Translations under genes and position numbers: made by a program
In this document: positions 1 to 7,653 of the stretch, one piece after another
How the letters are laid out: each line of letters opens with the position of its first letter
How positions within the stretch are numbered: the stretch's first letter is position 1
Source of the DNA: Corynebacterium auris
GTDB lineage: Bacteria > Actinomycetota > Actinomycetes > Mycobacteriales > Mycobacteriaceae
Length of the DNA: 64,000 nt
Reading direction: 5' to 3'
Assembly (NCBI RefSeq): GCF_030408575.1
Contig: NZ_CP047047.1
Location: 372,001-436,000 of the forward strand
Notes under the pieces: model-generated
The model's database searches: none
What the model was told of the DNA's origin: nothing
What the model saw: the letters and a program-made list of their open reading frames with translations, nothing else

Positions 1-265
1 CCATCTCATCGTGTCGGAGGAGGCGCCGCACCTTGATGCCCGCACGTGGTACGGGATGCCGGCGTGGGAGGATAAGGACGGTGTGGTCGTGTTCTTGCAG
101 GTTGCCTCGAAGTTCGACGCGCGCTACTCCACGCTTGGTTTCGAGCCCGCAGCCCGGCTCGATGAGGGGGCGATGTGGCCGACGAGTTTCGCGCTGCTGG
201 AGCTGACCGGGCAGACCGAGGCCCAGATCCGGGAGTTGGTTCGGCGGGCGGCGCCGCGGGGCTAG
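1..265 (+). CDS. DUF1801-like protein, 5' end outside window
   Basis: The frame is open from base 2 to the TAG at 263-265. It encodes the last ~87 residues of the protein found complete at 5575-6006, and the two differ at only one or two residues. DUF1801/YdhG-like proteins are small cytoplasmic proteins of uncertain role with a YjbR/CyaY-like fold. The start lies upstream of the window, so it cannot be said whether this copy is complete. It is convergent with the LiaF-like remnant, 11 bp away. Confidence 0.75.
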   Translation, partial: HLIVSEEAPHLDARTWYGMPAWEDKDGVVVFLQVASKFDARYSTLGFEPAARLDEGAMWPTSFALLELTGQTEAQIRELVRRAAPRG

Positions 266-276
266 TTCTCATCGTG

Positions 277-542
277 CTAAGCGCTTTTCGGTTTGCGGAC
301 GATGCCGACCCCGCCGAACAGGACCACGCCTCGGACGCGTATGACGGGGGCGTCGGTGTCGGGGACGGAGGAGTCGCGGGGGGCGCCGTCGATACCGCCG
401 AAGATAGCGAAGCCGTCGTAAACCACTCGCGCGTTTTCGGGGACGATGATGTCGATGCCGCCAAAGAGGGCGATGCAGTTAATCACCGTCTCGTGCGAGG
501 TGAACACGGCCTCGGCCAGGTCAAGGTCGTTGCCGCCCAGAA
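277..542 (-). pseudogene. LiaF-like protein remnant, N-terminal part missing
   Basis: This is the C-terminal part of the gene found complete at 6018-6611. It begins within the LGGNDLDL segment and keeps the glycine-rich strands containing LFGGIDIIVP and the terminal RKPKSA. Upstream of base 542 the frame runs on to about 690 through unrelated sequence, so the N-terminal DUF1707-like half is gone. The breakpoint coincides with the end of the 542-bp repeat. That fits truncation when the bacteriocin island arrived. It has no plausible start of its own and is probably not functional. Confidence 0.8.
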
Positions 543-652
543 GCCTGCGCTTAAAAAACGAGTTCCCACCTCTGCTTACGCACACACCGGCGTGGTGGTA
601 GGAAAGAGGAGATTGGCTTTCCCGTTTTGCTCTGGTGTCGCAGTACTGATCT

Positions 653-1318
653 TCAACCCTTCTCCGCCGGGAAAGATCGGGTTTCGGCACTAACCTCGCT
701 CACCGAGTGGAGACCGAACCCCGCCACGGACCGGCAGAGGTCCCCAAAGCGGTTGTCCTGCTCGATTGTGAACTTCTCGGGAGGCTGATGTGCGACAACA
801 AGCACTAAGCGCTCTTCGCTTTGCTGGAGGAGCTCGGTGGCGAGAACGTCGCAGGAGTACTGGTCGAGGCCGTTGAAGGGCTCATCGAGACAGAGAATGT
901 CACTGCGTGTGAGTAGACCGCACAACATCCAGGCTTTGCGTAAAGTGCCTGTGGAGAGCTCGGAGGGCAGCTTGGAGAGGTGTTCCTGAAGACAGAACGC
1001 GTCCACGAACCGACGAACGTCGTCGGCGCTGAGTCCGTACCGGCGTGTGTACAGGCTCAGGTTGTCACTCACGGTGAGAAACGGCACAAGCGCCGGCGTG
1101 TGTCGCAGAAAGACGACCTCTCCGGTCACATCCAGGCTCCCAGAGAGCAACGGAAGAAAGCCCGAGAAAACTTCGAGCAAGGTTGACTTGCCGACTCCGT
1201 TCGGCCCGCTGAGCAACCTCAATCCGGGGCCCGCCATGCGGATAGAAACGTCCGTAAAGACCGGCTGATCACGCTTGTATCCAGCGGCCATGGAGTGGCC
1301 GTCGATTCCGAAAGTCAT
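653..1318 (-). CDS. ABC transporter ATP-binding protein of the circular bacteriocin operon
   Basis: A 221-residue ATPase with Walker A GPNGVGKST (38-46), a degenerate signature LSTGT (121-125), Walker B DILCLDEP (140-147) and the H-loop histidine at 177. The ATG at 1318 overlaps the TGA of the permease gene (ATGA), so the two are translationally coupled. It is the last gene of the minus-strand operon. Circular bacteriocin loci of the AS-48 type encode an ABC ATPase with membrane partners for export and self-protection, and that role is inferred here. The signature has Thr where Gly is usual. Confidence 0.88.
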   Translation of the reverse strand: MTFGIDGHSMAAGYKRDQPVFTDVSIRMAGPGLRLLSGPNGVGKSTLLEVFSGFLPLLSGSLDVTGEVVFLRHTPALVPFLTVSDNLSLYTRRYGLSADDVRRFVDAFCLQEHLSKLPSELSTGTLRKAWMLCGLLTRSDILCLDEPFNGLDQYSCDVLATELLQQSEERLVLVVAHQPPEKFTIEQDNRFGDLCRSVAGFGLHSVSEVSAETRSFPAEKG

Positions 1319-2865
1319 AGTTTCACCGTCCTGAGCCGGGAGCGAGTGACGAAGGTTGCTGTGGTGAAGACACACACAAGAACGCTCCACCCGGCCACCG
1401 CGGACCATAAAGTGATGAAACCCAGCGCGTAGGAAGTTCCCAGTTCACACAGAAGCATCAGGGTCAACAAAGCTCCTTTACCTGCGGGCGAAAAGGCGAA
1501 AAAGGACCTCACAGACACGAATGCGAAGAGCGGGCCGAATGCGATGGCGGGGGAGGTATCCGAGGCAACAAGCCACAGCGCCGAGCTGACGAGCAATGGA
1601 AGCAGCCCTAACGCGATCGCCATGAACAGCCGCAAAACTATCCACGTTTCCGCGGTACAGCTCATCTCAGCATGAAAGCGGTACCGAAGCAGATTTTCCC
1701 GCGGGTCAACGGACCGGAAATGTTCGGCTAGGGGAGCGGTAAGCGCGGGCACGACTACGAAAACGGACAGAGCCTCAGGCAACGGCCCGGTGCTTGTGAG
1801 CGTAAGCCCGGCTGCCGCAGACAACGCGAAGCATGTGGCAATTGTGGACGGCCGAGTCCACATGATCCGCACCCATTGTTCCCCGACAACTGGGAACAGA
1901 AGCCTATCAAGCTGCCCGGCAGTGGCCCCCGGAGCGCGCAGACTAACTAGTGCTTTCACCCGTGGCACCCGATGGCTATACAGCCGCGGCGCCGTCAGAA
2001 TCAATCGGCGGGTGAATAAGAGGAAGATTACGCCTGCCGCAAGTGCGAGCAATGCCAACGTCCACGCAACTGCGGGGCGGGTGACGAAGAAGAGAACAGG
2101 AGCGAGGGGCACCGACAACTCTGTCGGTGCGCCGCCAGCAACATGAAGGACCGCGCCTATCGACGCAACTGACGACCCCGCCGCTACGCCTGCCGCCGCT
2201 GAAAGGATCACAATGAGAACGGCGACAAACCAGTTCATCGGCGCAGGGACGGGCAGCCAGACAAACAGGATGAGACGCCGGTAAGCGCTCGCTCCGTACA
2301 GAGCAATGGAAAAGCACAGCACTGCGGCGCTCAAACGCCAGACAGAACTGTTGGCAGTAAATACCGCTACGACGATGAGTGGGCTCCAAAAGATTGCCCA
2401 CCGGCATACGAGTGGAACGGCGATAAATGCAGTTAGAGCGTCACGGGTGGAGACGCTCAAGGTCGGGAGCGCCTGGACGAAGGGACCGGGCTCGAGACGT
2501 GCGCTGGTAGCTAGGCGGGTGACGTGGGCAAGGACGTCGATAAGCGCGGGGATCGAGGCAAACGCAAAAAGGAAATAGGTGCCGTCCGCGCCATCGAAGC
2601 CGGTCACCGTGGGAATGTCCGCTGCGAGCTGAGGGGCGGCACGTCTGACTACGAAACCCCAAACCAATACCTCACACGCGATAACTACCCCAAACATGGC
2701 GGGAAGAAAGTGCATGAGAACGATTGGGTTCAGCGGCATCCCAATCCGGTCGATGAACTCGGTGGTCTTAAGCGTGCGGGCAACGCGCGCCCCGGACCAA
2801 CTGTGGCTCGCATGCGCGGGAGGGTGGTGAGATGCTGTGGTGGAGGACAAGGCGGCAGTACCCAA
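1315..2865 (-). CDS. Large polytopic membrane protein, probable ABC permease
   Basis: About 500 residues with at least ten hydrophobic segments, for example ones containing LIVVAVFTAN, FVAVLIVILS and LTLMLLCELG. Coupling to the ATPase gene by an ATGA overlap suggests the pair forms one transporter for bacteriocin export or immunity. The start is unresolved. A TTG at 2865 follows the preceding gene directly but has no clear ribosome-binding site. The first in-frame ATG is at 2739 and would remove a region containing TLKTTEFIDRIG. I do not recognise a named family. Confidence 0.72.
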   Translation of the reverse strand: MGTAALSSTTASHHPPAHASHSWSGARVARTLKTTEFIDRIGMPLNPIVLMHFLPAMFGVVIACEVLVWGFVVRRAAPQLAADIPTVTGFDGADGTYFLFAFASIPALIDVLAHVTRLATSARLEPGPFVQALPTLSVSTRDALTAFIAVPLVCRWAIFWSPLIVVAVFTANSSVWRLSAAVLCFSIALYGASAYRRLILFVWLPVPAPMNWFVAVLIVILSAAAGVAAGSSVASIGAVLHVAGGAPTELSVPLAPVLFFVTRPAVAWTLALLALAAGVIFLLFTRRLILTAPRLYSHRVPRVKALVSLRAPGATAGQLDRLLFPVVGEQWVRIMWTRPSTIATCFALSAAAGLTLTSTGPLPEALSVFVVVPALTAPLAEHFRSVDPRENLLRYRFHAEMSCTAETWIVLRLFMAIALGLLPLLVSSALWLVASDTSPAIAFGPLFAFVSVRSFFAFSPAGKGALLTLMLLCELGTSYALGFITLWSAVAGWSVLVCVFTTATFVTRSRLRTVKL

Positions 2866-2870
2866 GCGTG

Positions 2871-3239
2871 CTAGGAGAGGTAGGTCGTGCGACGTTGAGC
2901 GTTGCGGTTCATCATCTCCAAAGCCGCCCAGATGCCGATGCCGGTTAATACGACAGCCGCTGCATACGTGGGGAGGGTCCCGGCCTCGACGGCGAAAGAG
3001 GCCAGTACCCATAGAGAAAACGCGAAGCTAATCGCCAGGAAAAACGTCAGCGATGCTGAGCGCTCACTCACTGCCGCGTACAGGGCGGCGACGACCAAGA
3101 TCGCGGTCTGAGCCACAGCAGCACCCATGCTTTTCTCGCTCAGTCCCGTCTCAGCATATTCGTGCCAAGACGCGAAAGCTGGGTACACGAGCGCCATGGC
3201 AGCCAGTGCCCAGCCGAAGGGAACGTATTTGAAATCCAT
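2871..3239 (-). CDS. Small membrane protein, candidate bacteriocin immunity protein
   Basis: 122 residues with about four hydrophobic segments (including FGWALAAMALVYPAF, VAQTAILVVAALYAAV and AAVVLTGIGIWAAL) and a short basic tail. The ATG at 3239 has a good ribosome-binding site (AAGGAAAGG, about 3250-3242). It sits between the Yip1-like gene and the large permease. Small hydrophobic proteins of this size often give self-immunity in circular bacteriocin loci, so that is the leading guess. No family motif was recognised. Confidence 0.75.
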   Translation of the reverse strand: MDFKYVPFGWALAAMALVYPAFASWHEYAETGLSEKSMGAAVAQTAILVVAALYAAVSERSASLTFFLAISFAFSLWVLASFAVEAGTLPTYAAAVVLTGIGIWAALEMMNRNAQRRTTYLS

Positions 3240-3910
3240 GACCTTTCCTTACAGAAAACGGCTATCAGGGAGAAAAGACGATTACGAGCCAAGATTAGAG
3301 AACAGTGGGCTATACACGCCGGGAAAAAGAGTGCTGAGATTAGTAGAGCAACCGCGGCGGGAATGAGAGCGTGAATTGCCCGTTTGACATGTTTGCGTGT
3401 GGTGTAGGCCACGGTCCCAGCGACGAGAACGGCGCAGACTGTCGCGACCATGCCATCGCCACCGGGAATGAGTCGTAGCGCGAGTGGAGCTATAAAGGCA
3501 ACACTTACTGTGCTAGAGAGAGCCTGGAAAACACCGGTCTGGTCGCTGCCTTCCGCGGCAAAGCGTCCCAACGTGCGAAGTACACTCAGTGCAACAAGCG
3601 TGAAAACTATCGCTGAAAAGACCAGACCGGCGGCAGTACCGAAGAGAAAAATGCTGGATGACCCGCTTTCTGCGGTAACCGCGACATCGCTAGGCAGTCG
3701 CCGCATCGATTCCTCTGCGACCTGGCGGGTGTTAAGGGCCGCATAGAGGAGACTAAGCCCGAGGATCAACCACGCGGATCTATCCGCATGTGTGAGCGGC
3801 AGGCGGGTTTTTCGGGACACCTCCTCCGCGGCATCGCAGACAGCGAAGTAGCTGTCGGCTGGATTGCGGAGAGCAGCCGACTTGGATCCGGCAGTATTTG
3901 AACTAGTCAC
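3140..3910 (-). CDS. Yip1-like integral membrane protein of the bacteriocin operon
   Basis: 256 residues: a soluble N-terminus of about 45 residues, then around five hydrophobic segments, an arrangement like Yip1-domain proteins. I chose the GTG at 3910 because AGGAG lies 7 bases upstream. The alternative GTG at 3958 overlaps the previous stop (GTGA) but lacks a good site. The last ~33 codons overlap the next gene by 100 bp and encode a non-hydrophobic tail unlike the rest. Stops lie close by in the other frames, so a frameshift near 3240-3300 may have extended this reading frame. Its role in maturation or export is inferred from position only. Confidence 0.7.
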   Translation of the reverse strand: MTSSNTAGSKSAALRNPADSYFAVCDAAEEVSRKTRLPLTHADRSAWLILGLSLLYAALNTRQVAEESMRRLPSDVAVTAESGSSSIFLFGTAAGLVFSAIVFTLVALSVLRTLGRFAAEGSDQTGVFQALSSTVSVAFIAPLALRLIPGGDGMVATVCAVLVAGTVAYTTRKHVKRAIHALIPAAVALLISALFFPACIAHCSLILARNRLFSLIAVFCKERSWISNTFPSAGHWLPWRSCTQLSRLGTNMLRRD

Positions 3911-3954
3911 AGTAGTTCTCCTGTCTGAGGTGTGATGGGGCGTCGAACGGGGGG

Positions 3955-4497
3955 TCACAGGGTGACGACGAGAGCTTCGACGACGATCCCTATGCAGATA
4001 AAAGCAAACGAGCTCAATATCAGGGGAAATGAGCGCTGCACGGAGACGCGCCAGCGCGGAAGAAAGGCTGTTTCCTCAGGTACACCGCGTAGGAGCAGCA
4101 GGCAAGTAGGGTAGAAGCCAGCAGCGCACGCGATAGTGAGACCGAGGAGTTCAAAGGGAGTATAGGCCCAAGTGGCCTGGATGACGGCGGCCGCCCCCAT
4201 AGTGTCGAGAGATACGCCAATAGACACTCCGAGGTAAAGCCCGACACCGGTTGCTGCGATGAATGTGAAAAGACCGAAAGTCACAGTTCCCGCAACGAGA
4301 GTGCACCATGTCGGAATGTTGGCGGCCGCGATAAACGTGAAGGCGGCTGTGAAGGATTCACGGCCGCCTTCTACCGCGCCTGCCCCGCCGCGCGCCGGGA
4401 CCTTTATCCCAGATATGATGCCCGCGTAACAAGCGCTACCAAGAAGCAGTAGCGTGCACCCGAACGACAAGAGTAGGGCTGGACGGTGAGCTTTCAC
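3955..4497 (-). CDS. SpoIIM/DUF95-like membrane protein, bacteriocin maturation or export
   Basis: 180 residues, GTG start, with about five membrane segments and an ELLGLTIACAAGFYP stretch typical of the SpoIIM/DUF95 family (a Glu in a membrane helix followed by small residues and Gly). A DUF95 protein is the most constant partner of circular bacteriocin precursors, where it is needed for production and linked to leader removal, cyclisation or secretion. GGTGGAGAGG lies about 13 bases upstream. It is the first gene after the precursor (4544-4825), which strongly supports the assignment. Confidence 0.85.
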   Translation of the reverse strand: MKAHRPALLLSFGCTLLLLGSACYAGIISGIKVPARGGAGAVEGGRESFTAAFTFIAAANIPTWCTLVAGTVTFGLFTFIAATGVGLYLGVSIGVSLDTMGAAAVIQATWAYTPFELLGLTIACAAGFYPTCLLLLRGVPEETAFLPRWRVSVQRSFPLILSSFAFICIGIVVEALVVTL

Positions 4498-4543
4498 GTT
4501 ACGCTAGCCTCTCCACCCATTCGGCGGCGCAAGCGGGGCTGGC

Positions 4544-4825
4544 CTAGGCAACCACTGCTGCTTTGCCGGCCTTCTTCAGTATGAGCTTGAGTGTGCCCCA
4601 CATTGCGGCACCGACAAGGCCACCGCTCGCTGCAATGGCGGCCAAGAACATCGCCCAACTACCGGCTTCGACAGCGCTAGCAATTGCGTTCGCGGTGGTC
4701 ACGCTCACGCCGAGGGTGCCGGTGAGCCACATTGCGCTGAACGATGCTGAGAGTACAGTGACGAGGGTTGCGATGACGAGAAGAACAGTGCCGAGTTTGT
4801 TCTTCGCAGCGACGTCGAGGTTCAT
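4544..4825 (-). CDS. AS-48-like circular bacteriocin precursor
   Basis: 93 residues starting at the ATG at 4825, with AAAGGA 9 bases upstream. An upstream in-frame ATG at 4861 would overlap this site. The N-terminal ~33 residues form a hydrophobic leader. The rest is a cationic, Ala/Gly-rich, helix-forming core with VEAGSW (52-57), matching the VEAGGW of enterocin AS-48 at the same relative place, and LKKAGKAAVV near the C-terminus, like the basic end of AS-48. By analogy the leader may be cut near Trp33-Leu34 and Leu34 joined to Ala93, giving a 60-residue ring; this site is a prediction. There is no Cys, as expected for this class. Confidence 0.88.
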   Translation of the reverse strand: MNLDVAAKNKLGTVLLVIATLVTVLSASFSAMWLTGTLGVSVTTANAIASAVEAGSWAMFLAAIAASGGLVGAAMWGTLKLILKKAGKAAVVA

Positions 4826-4900
4826 GGGACTGATCCTTTCGGGGAGGGAAGTGTGGCGCATAGATTCTCTCAGTACTGAGAAATCGGTGCAGGTCGTGTT
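4826..4900 (-). promoter_or_regulatory. Upstream region of the bacteriocin operon with a 14-bp palindrome
   Basis: A perfect palindrome TCTCAGTACTGAGA lies at 4868-4881, about 43 bases before the chosen start, followed by AT-rich sequence (GAATCTAT on the minus strand) that could be a -10 region. The position fits an operator controlling the bacteriocin operon. No regulator gene was seen in the island, so the binding factor is unknown. Confidence 0.4.
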
Positions 4901-5574
4901 GGGGTTTTTGAACAGCTCCCAACAAGGTGAAGCTTAGTTGTGCACTCAGGATCGCGCAACGGGAGCGCTTCGCGCGAACCGCGCAGTACCCCAAAGATAG
5001 GCCGATCCCTCGGCGGCGGATGAGCGGGGCATTGGGCTGTGCCTCCCCAGAAACCGTGTTTTATCTTGCCTAGCGGACCTTATCGCACAGGGTCGTAATC
5101 GCGCAGGGGGTAAAGGGAGCAGAGCCAAACCCAAGACGATTCTCTAGGGCGGTGCCCGTGAACCCTGCGGTTTTCCTAGCGGATATTTGGCGAGTGTGTG
5201 TAGCCGTGGGGCGTGAAGGTGTGCATAGACCCCGTCTTCGGTTGAGCGGCTGGCGCCGCCGTGGCGCCTGTCGTTCTGGTTAGCGCTGCGACAAAAGCCG
5301 GATGCAAAGTTGTCCGATGGGCGCGATCATACAGGACAGGGGGAACGAGGACGTCGGTGGTATCGCGCTTGATTCCGACGGGTCAAGTCAACCCGCTCGA
5401 CTCGGTCTCGCCGAAATTCGATGTGTGGTTGCCCACCATTCTCAACTTTTAGGTTTCCCCCAGAATGGTGTTGGCTACAAGAACGCCCCTGGCTCGCGCG
5501 GTACCTCACGTTGCGGCGCGTGGCAGTGCCTATCGGGTCGTACCGGGCCCTTTTTCCAGTTATTGTTGGGCGCT
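4882..5574. other. Gene-poor region between the bacteriocin operon and the DUF1801-like gene
   Basis: About 690 bases without a convincing gene. Short open frames exist on both strands, but none has a ribosome-binding site and recognisable protein features. The right boundary of the acquired segment probably lies here or within the DUF1801-like gene. No terminal inverted repeats, integrase gene or tRNA-derived attachment site was seen. Confidence 0.6.
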
Positions 5575-6006
5575 ATGAGTGGTGGGACGGGGTTTAGCCC
5601 CGCTGAACGTGAGGCCATGCGTCAGCGCGCGGAGGAGCTGCGCCGCGAAAAGGGCGGCAACAAGAAGGCCAGAAACCTGGAAGCGTTGCAGGCGCTTATC
5701 GAGGAGATGCCTGACGGGGATCGTTCCCTTGCGGCCGCTATCCATCTCATCGTGTCGGAGGAGGCGCCGCACCTTGATGCCCGCACGTGGTACGGGATGC
5801 CGGCGTGGGAGGATAAGGACGGTGTGGTCGTGTTCTTGCAGGTTGCCTCGAAGTTCGATGTGCGTTACTCCACGCTTGGTTTCGAGCCCGCAGCCCGGCT
5901 CGATGAGGGGGCGATGTGGCCGACGAGTTTCGCGCTGCTGGAGCTGACCGGGCAGACCGAGGCCCAGATCCGGGAGTTGGTTCGGCGGGCGGCGCCGCGG
6001 GGCTAG
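5575..6006 (+). CDS. DUF1801-like protein, complete copy
   Basis: 143 residues starting at the ATG at 5575. The N-terminal ~40 residues are charged (many Arg/Glu/Lys), and the rest matches the DUF1801/YdhG pattern with ARTWYGMPAW and FLQVASKFDVRYSTLGF. The function of this family is not settled; it is small, soluble and has a CyaY/YjbR-like fold. No ribosome-binding site is evident, so translation may be leaderless. It converges on the LiaF-like gene with 11 bp between stops. Bases from 5742 onward are repeated at the start of the window. Confidence 0.8.
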   Translation: MSGGTGFSPAEREAMRQRAEELRREKGGNKKARNLEALQALIEEMPDGDRSLAAAIHLIVSEEAPHLDARTWYGMPAWEDKDGVVVFLQVASKFDVRYSTLGFEPAARLDEGAMWPTSFALLELTGQTEAQIRELVRRAAPRG

Positions 6007-6283
6007 TTCTCATCGTGCTAAGCGCTTTTCGGTTTGCGGACGATGTCAACCCCGCCGAACAGGACCACGCCTCGGACGCGTATGACGGGGGCGTCGGTGT
6101 CGGGGACGGAGGAGTCGCGGGGGGCGCCGTCGATACTGCCGAAGATAGCGAAGCCGTCGTAAACCACTCGCGCGTTTTCGGGGACGATGATGTCGATGCC
6201 GCCAAAGAGGGCGACGCAGTTAATCACCGTCTCGTGCGAGGTGAACACGGCCTCTCGCAGGTCAAGGTCGTTGCCGCCTAGAA
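5742..6283. repeat. Right copy of the ~542-bp direct repeat
   Basis: Matches 1-542 with an offset of 5741. Differences cluster lightly (three near 5861-5870, three near 6254-6257). This copy lies inside two complete genes, so it is likely the resident chromosomal version. A single crossover between the copies would remove 5.7 kb containing the whole bacteriocin operon. Confidence 0.93.
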
Positions 6284-6611
6284 CTGTGATGCTCAGGTGG
6301 TTGGGCGCGATCGTCCAGTCCCCGCCCCGGTTGGCTGCGCCGAACACGGACACCGTCAGTCCGGAAGCGTCGGGGTGCGCCTCGCCGGAGCCCGTTTTGC
6401 GTCTTTCCACGGCGTCGCCGGGCGCGGCGACCGGGGCGAGGTCCGCGGTGAGGGGTTCGAGCTCGTCGGAGAAGGTTGCCTTCCAGACGGCGGCGGAGCG
6501 CTCGTCGAATTCGCGGATGGTGATCTGGCCGTCGGAGAGGGCGTCGGAAAGCGTGCTGGCGGCGTGTTCGCGCTGGGCGCGGGAGGCGCGGGGGCGGGGC
6601 TGTTCGGTCAT
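6018..6611 (-). CDS. DUF1707/LiaF-like envelope stress protein, complete copy
   Basis: 197 residues from the ATG at 6611. The N-terminal ~55 residues have the DUF1707 pattern (RASRAQREHAASTLSDAL, then DGQITIREFDERSAAVWKA). The C-terminal ~100 residues are repeated glycine-rich beta strands such as VALFGGIDIIVP, as in the LiaF/DUF2154 cell-wall-active antibiotic response domain. No membrane segment is seen, so it is probably soluble or peripheral. In Firmicutes LiaF controls a response to membrane-active peptides; that role is not shown here, though its place beside a bacteriocin island is suggestive. Confidence 0.83.
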   Translation of the reverse strand: MTEQPRPRASRAQREHAASTLSDALSDGQITIREFDERSAAVWKATFSDELEPLTADLAPVAAPGDAVERRKTGSGEAHPDASGLTVSVFGAANRGGDWTIAPNHLSITVLGGNDLDLREAVFTSHETVINCVALFGGIDIIVPENARVVYDGFAIFGSIDGAPRDSSVPDTDAPVIRVRGVVLFGGVDIVRKPKSA

Positions 6612-6682
6612 GCCCGTATCATAAACGGGGGTTAAGGGGTGGGGCGCGGCCTCGCCGGTGCTGCCGCGTTCGGTGGGCGATT

Positions 6683-6710
6683 TTGTCCCGCGGTGTACAG
6701 GCGGTAAGGT
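6683..6710 (+). promoter_or_regulatory. Candidate promoter of rpsL-rpsG
   Basis: TTGTCC at 6683-6688 and TAAGGT at 6705-6710 are separated by 16 bases and lie about 100 bases before rpsL. TANNNT is the usual corynebacterial -10 form. The start point has not been mapped. Confidence 0.5.
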
Positions 6711-6807
6711 CGTGGGGCGACGCACATGCGGCAGGGCCCCGGAAAAGAGCCCCCATTTTTGCATGTATGGACAAAGAAGAACTCCGCACGACGTAAAGGA
6801 AGCGTGA

Positions 6808-7179
6808 ATGCCTACTATTCAGCAGCTGGTCCGCAAGGGCCGCCACGACAAGCGTGGCAAGGTTGCTACGGCGGCCCTGAAGGGCTCGCCGCAGCGCCGC
6901 GGCGTGTGCACCCGCGTGTACACCACCACCCCGAAGAAGCCGAACTCCGCACTGCGTAAGGTCGCCCGCGTGCGCCTGACCTCTGGCATCGAGGTTTCCG
7001 CCTACATCCCGGGTGAGGGCCACAACCTGCAGGAGCACTCCATGGTCCTCGTCCGCGGCGGCCGTGTGAAGGACCTGCCGGGCGTTCGCTACAAGATCAT
7101 CCGCGGCGCGCTGGATACCCAGGGCGTCAAGGACCGCAAGCAGGCACGTTCCCGTTACGGCGCGAAGAAGGGACAGTAA
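6808..7179 (+). CDS. rpsL: 30S ribosomal protein S12
   Basis: 123 residues, full length for the family. S12 sits in the decoding centre and helps control translational accuracy. The PKKPNSA loop (42-48) and the VKDLPGVRY loop (87-95) are present. Lys43 and Lys88, the positions changed in common streptomycin-resistant mutants, are unchanged, so the sequence predicts a wild-type target. GGAAG precedes the ATG. It is co-transcribed with rpsG, six bases downstream. Confidence 0.99.
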   Translation: MPTIQQLVRKGRHDKRGKVATAALKGSPQRRGVCTRVYTTTPKKPNSALRKVARVRLTSGIEVSAYIPGEGHNLQEHSMVLVRGGRVKDLPGVRYKIIRGALDTQGVKDRKQARSRYGAKKGQ

Positions 7180-7185
7180 TCACTT

Positions 7186-7653
7186 ATGCGTAAGCAGCAA
7201 GCACCGAAGCGTCCCGTCGTCAAGGATCCGGTCTACAACTCCGAGATCGTGACCCAGCTGGTCAACAAAATCCTGCTCGACGGCAAGAAGTCCACCGCCG
7301 AGCGCATCGTCTACGGCGCCCTCGAGATCTGCCGCGAGAAGACCGGCACCGATCCCGTCGGTACGCTCGAGAAGGCCCTCGGCAACATCCGCCCGGACCT
7401 CGAGGTTCGTTCCCGCCGCGTCGGTGGCGCAACGTACCAGGTCCCGGTCGAGGTCAAGCCGGCCCGCTCCAACACGCTGGCCCTGCGCTGGATGGTCACC
7501 TTCACCCGCCAGCGCCGTGAGAACACCATGATCGAGCGCCTCGCCAACGAGATCCTGGACGCCTCCAACGGCCTCGGCGCCTCCGTGAAGCGCCGCGAGG
7601 ACACGCACAAGATGGCCGAGGCTAACCGCGCCTTCGCCCACTACCGCTGGTAA
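7186..7653 (+). CDS. rpsG: 30S ribosomal protein S7
   Basis: 155 residues, normal length. S7 binds the 3' major domain of 16S rRNA and starts assembly of the 30S head. The [20 protein letters not shown]-terminus and the C-terminal [18 protein letters not shown] are typical. It follows rpsL closely. A 286-bp gap with a long inverted repeat separates it from fusA. Confidence 0.99.
   Translation: MRKQQAPKRPVVKDPVYNSEIVTQLVNKILLDGKKSTAERIVYGALEICREKTGTDPVGTLEKALGNIRPDLEVRSRRVGGATYQVPVEVKPARSNTLALRWMVTFTRQRRENTMIERLANEILDASNGLGASVKRREDTHKMAEANRAFAHYRW

Larger units (their letters stand above)
1..542. repeat. Left copy of a ~542-bp direct repeat flanking the bacteriocin island
   Basis: This stretch matches 5742-6283 with a constant offset of 5741 bases and about 11 differences by eye, so roughly 98% identity. 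Similarity stops at 542/6283 on the right. On the left it runs off the window, so the full length is unknown. It carries the 3' end of a DUF1801-like gene and the 3' end of a convergent LiaF-like gene. The bacteriocin operon lies between the two copies. Confidence 0.93.

Noticed and set aside
4946..5134. 62-codon frame in the gap beside the bacteriocin operon
   Set aside because: No ribosome-binding site and no hydrophobic or charged pattern of a peptide or immunity protein.
1..6283. Insertion sequence or integrative element as carrier of the bacteriocin island
   Set aside because: No transposase, integrase, terminal inverted repeat or tRNA attachment site was found between the repeats.
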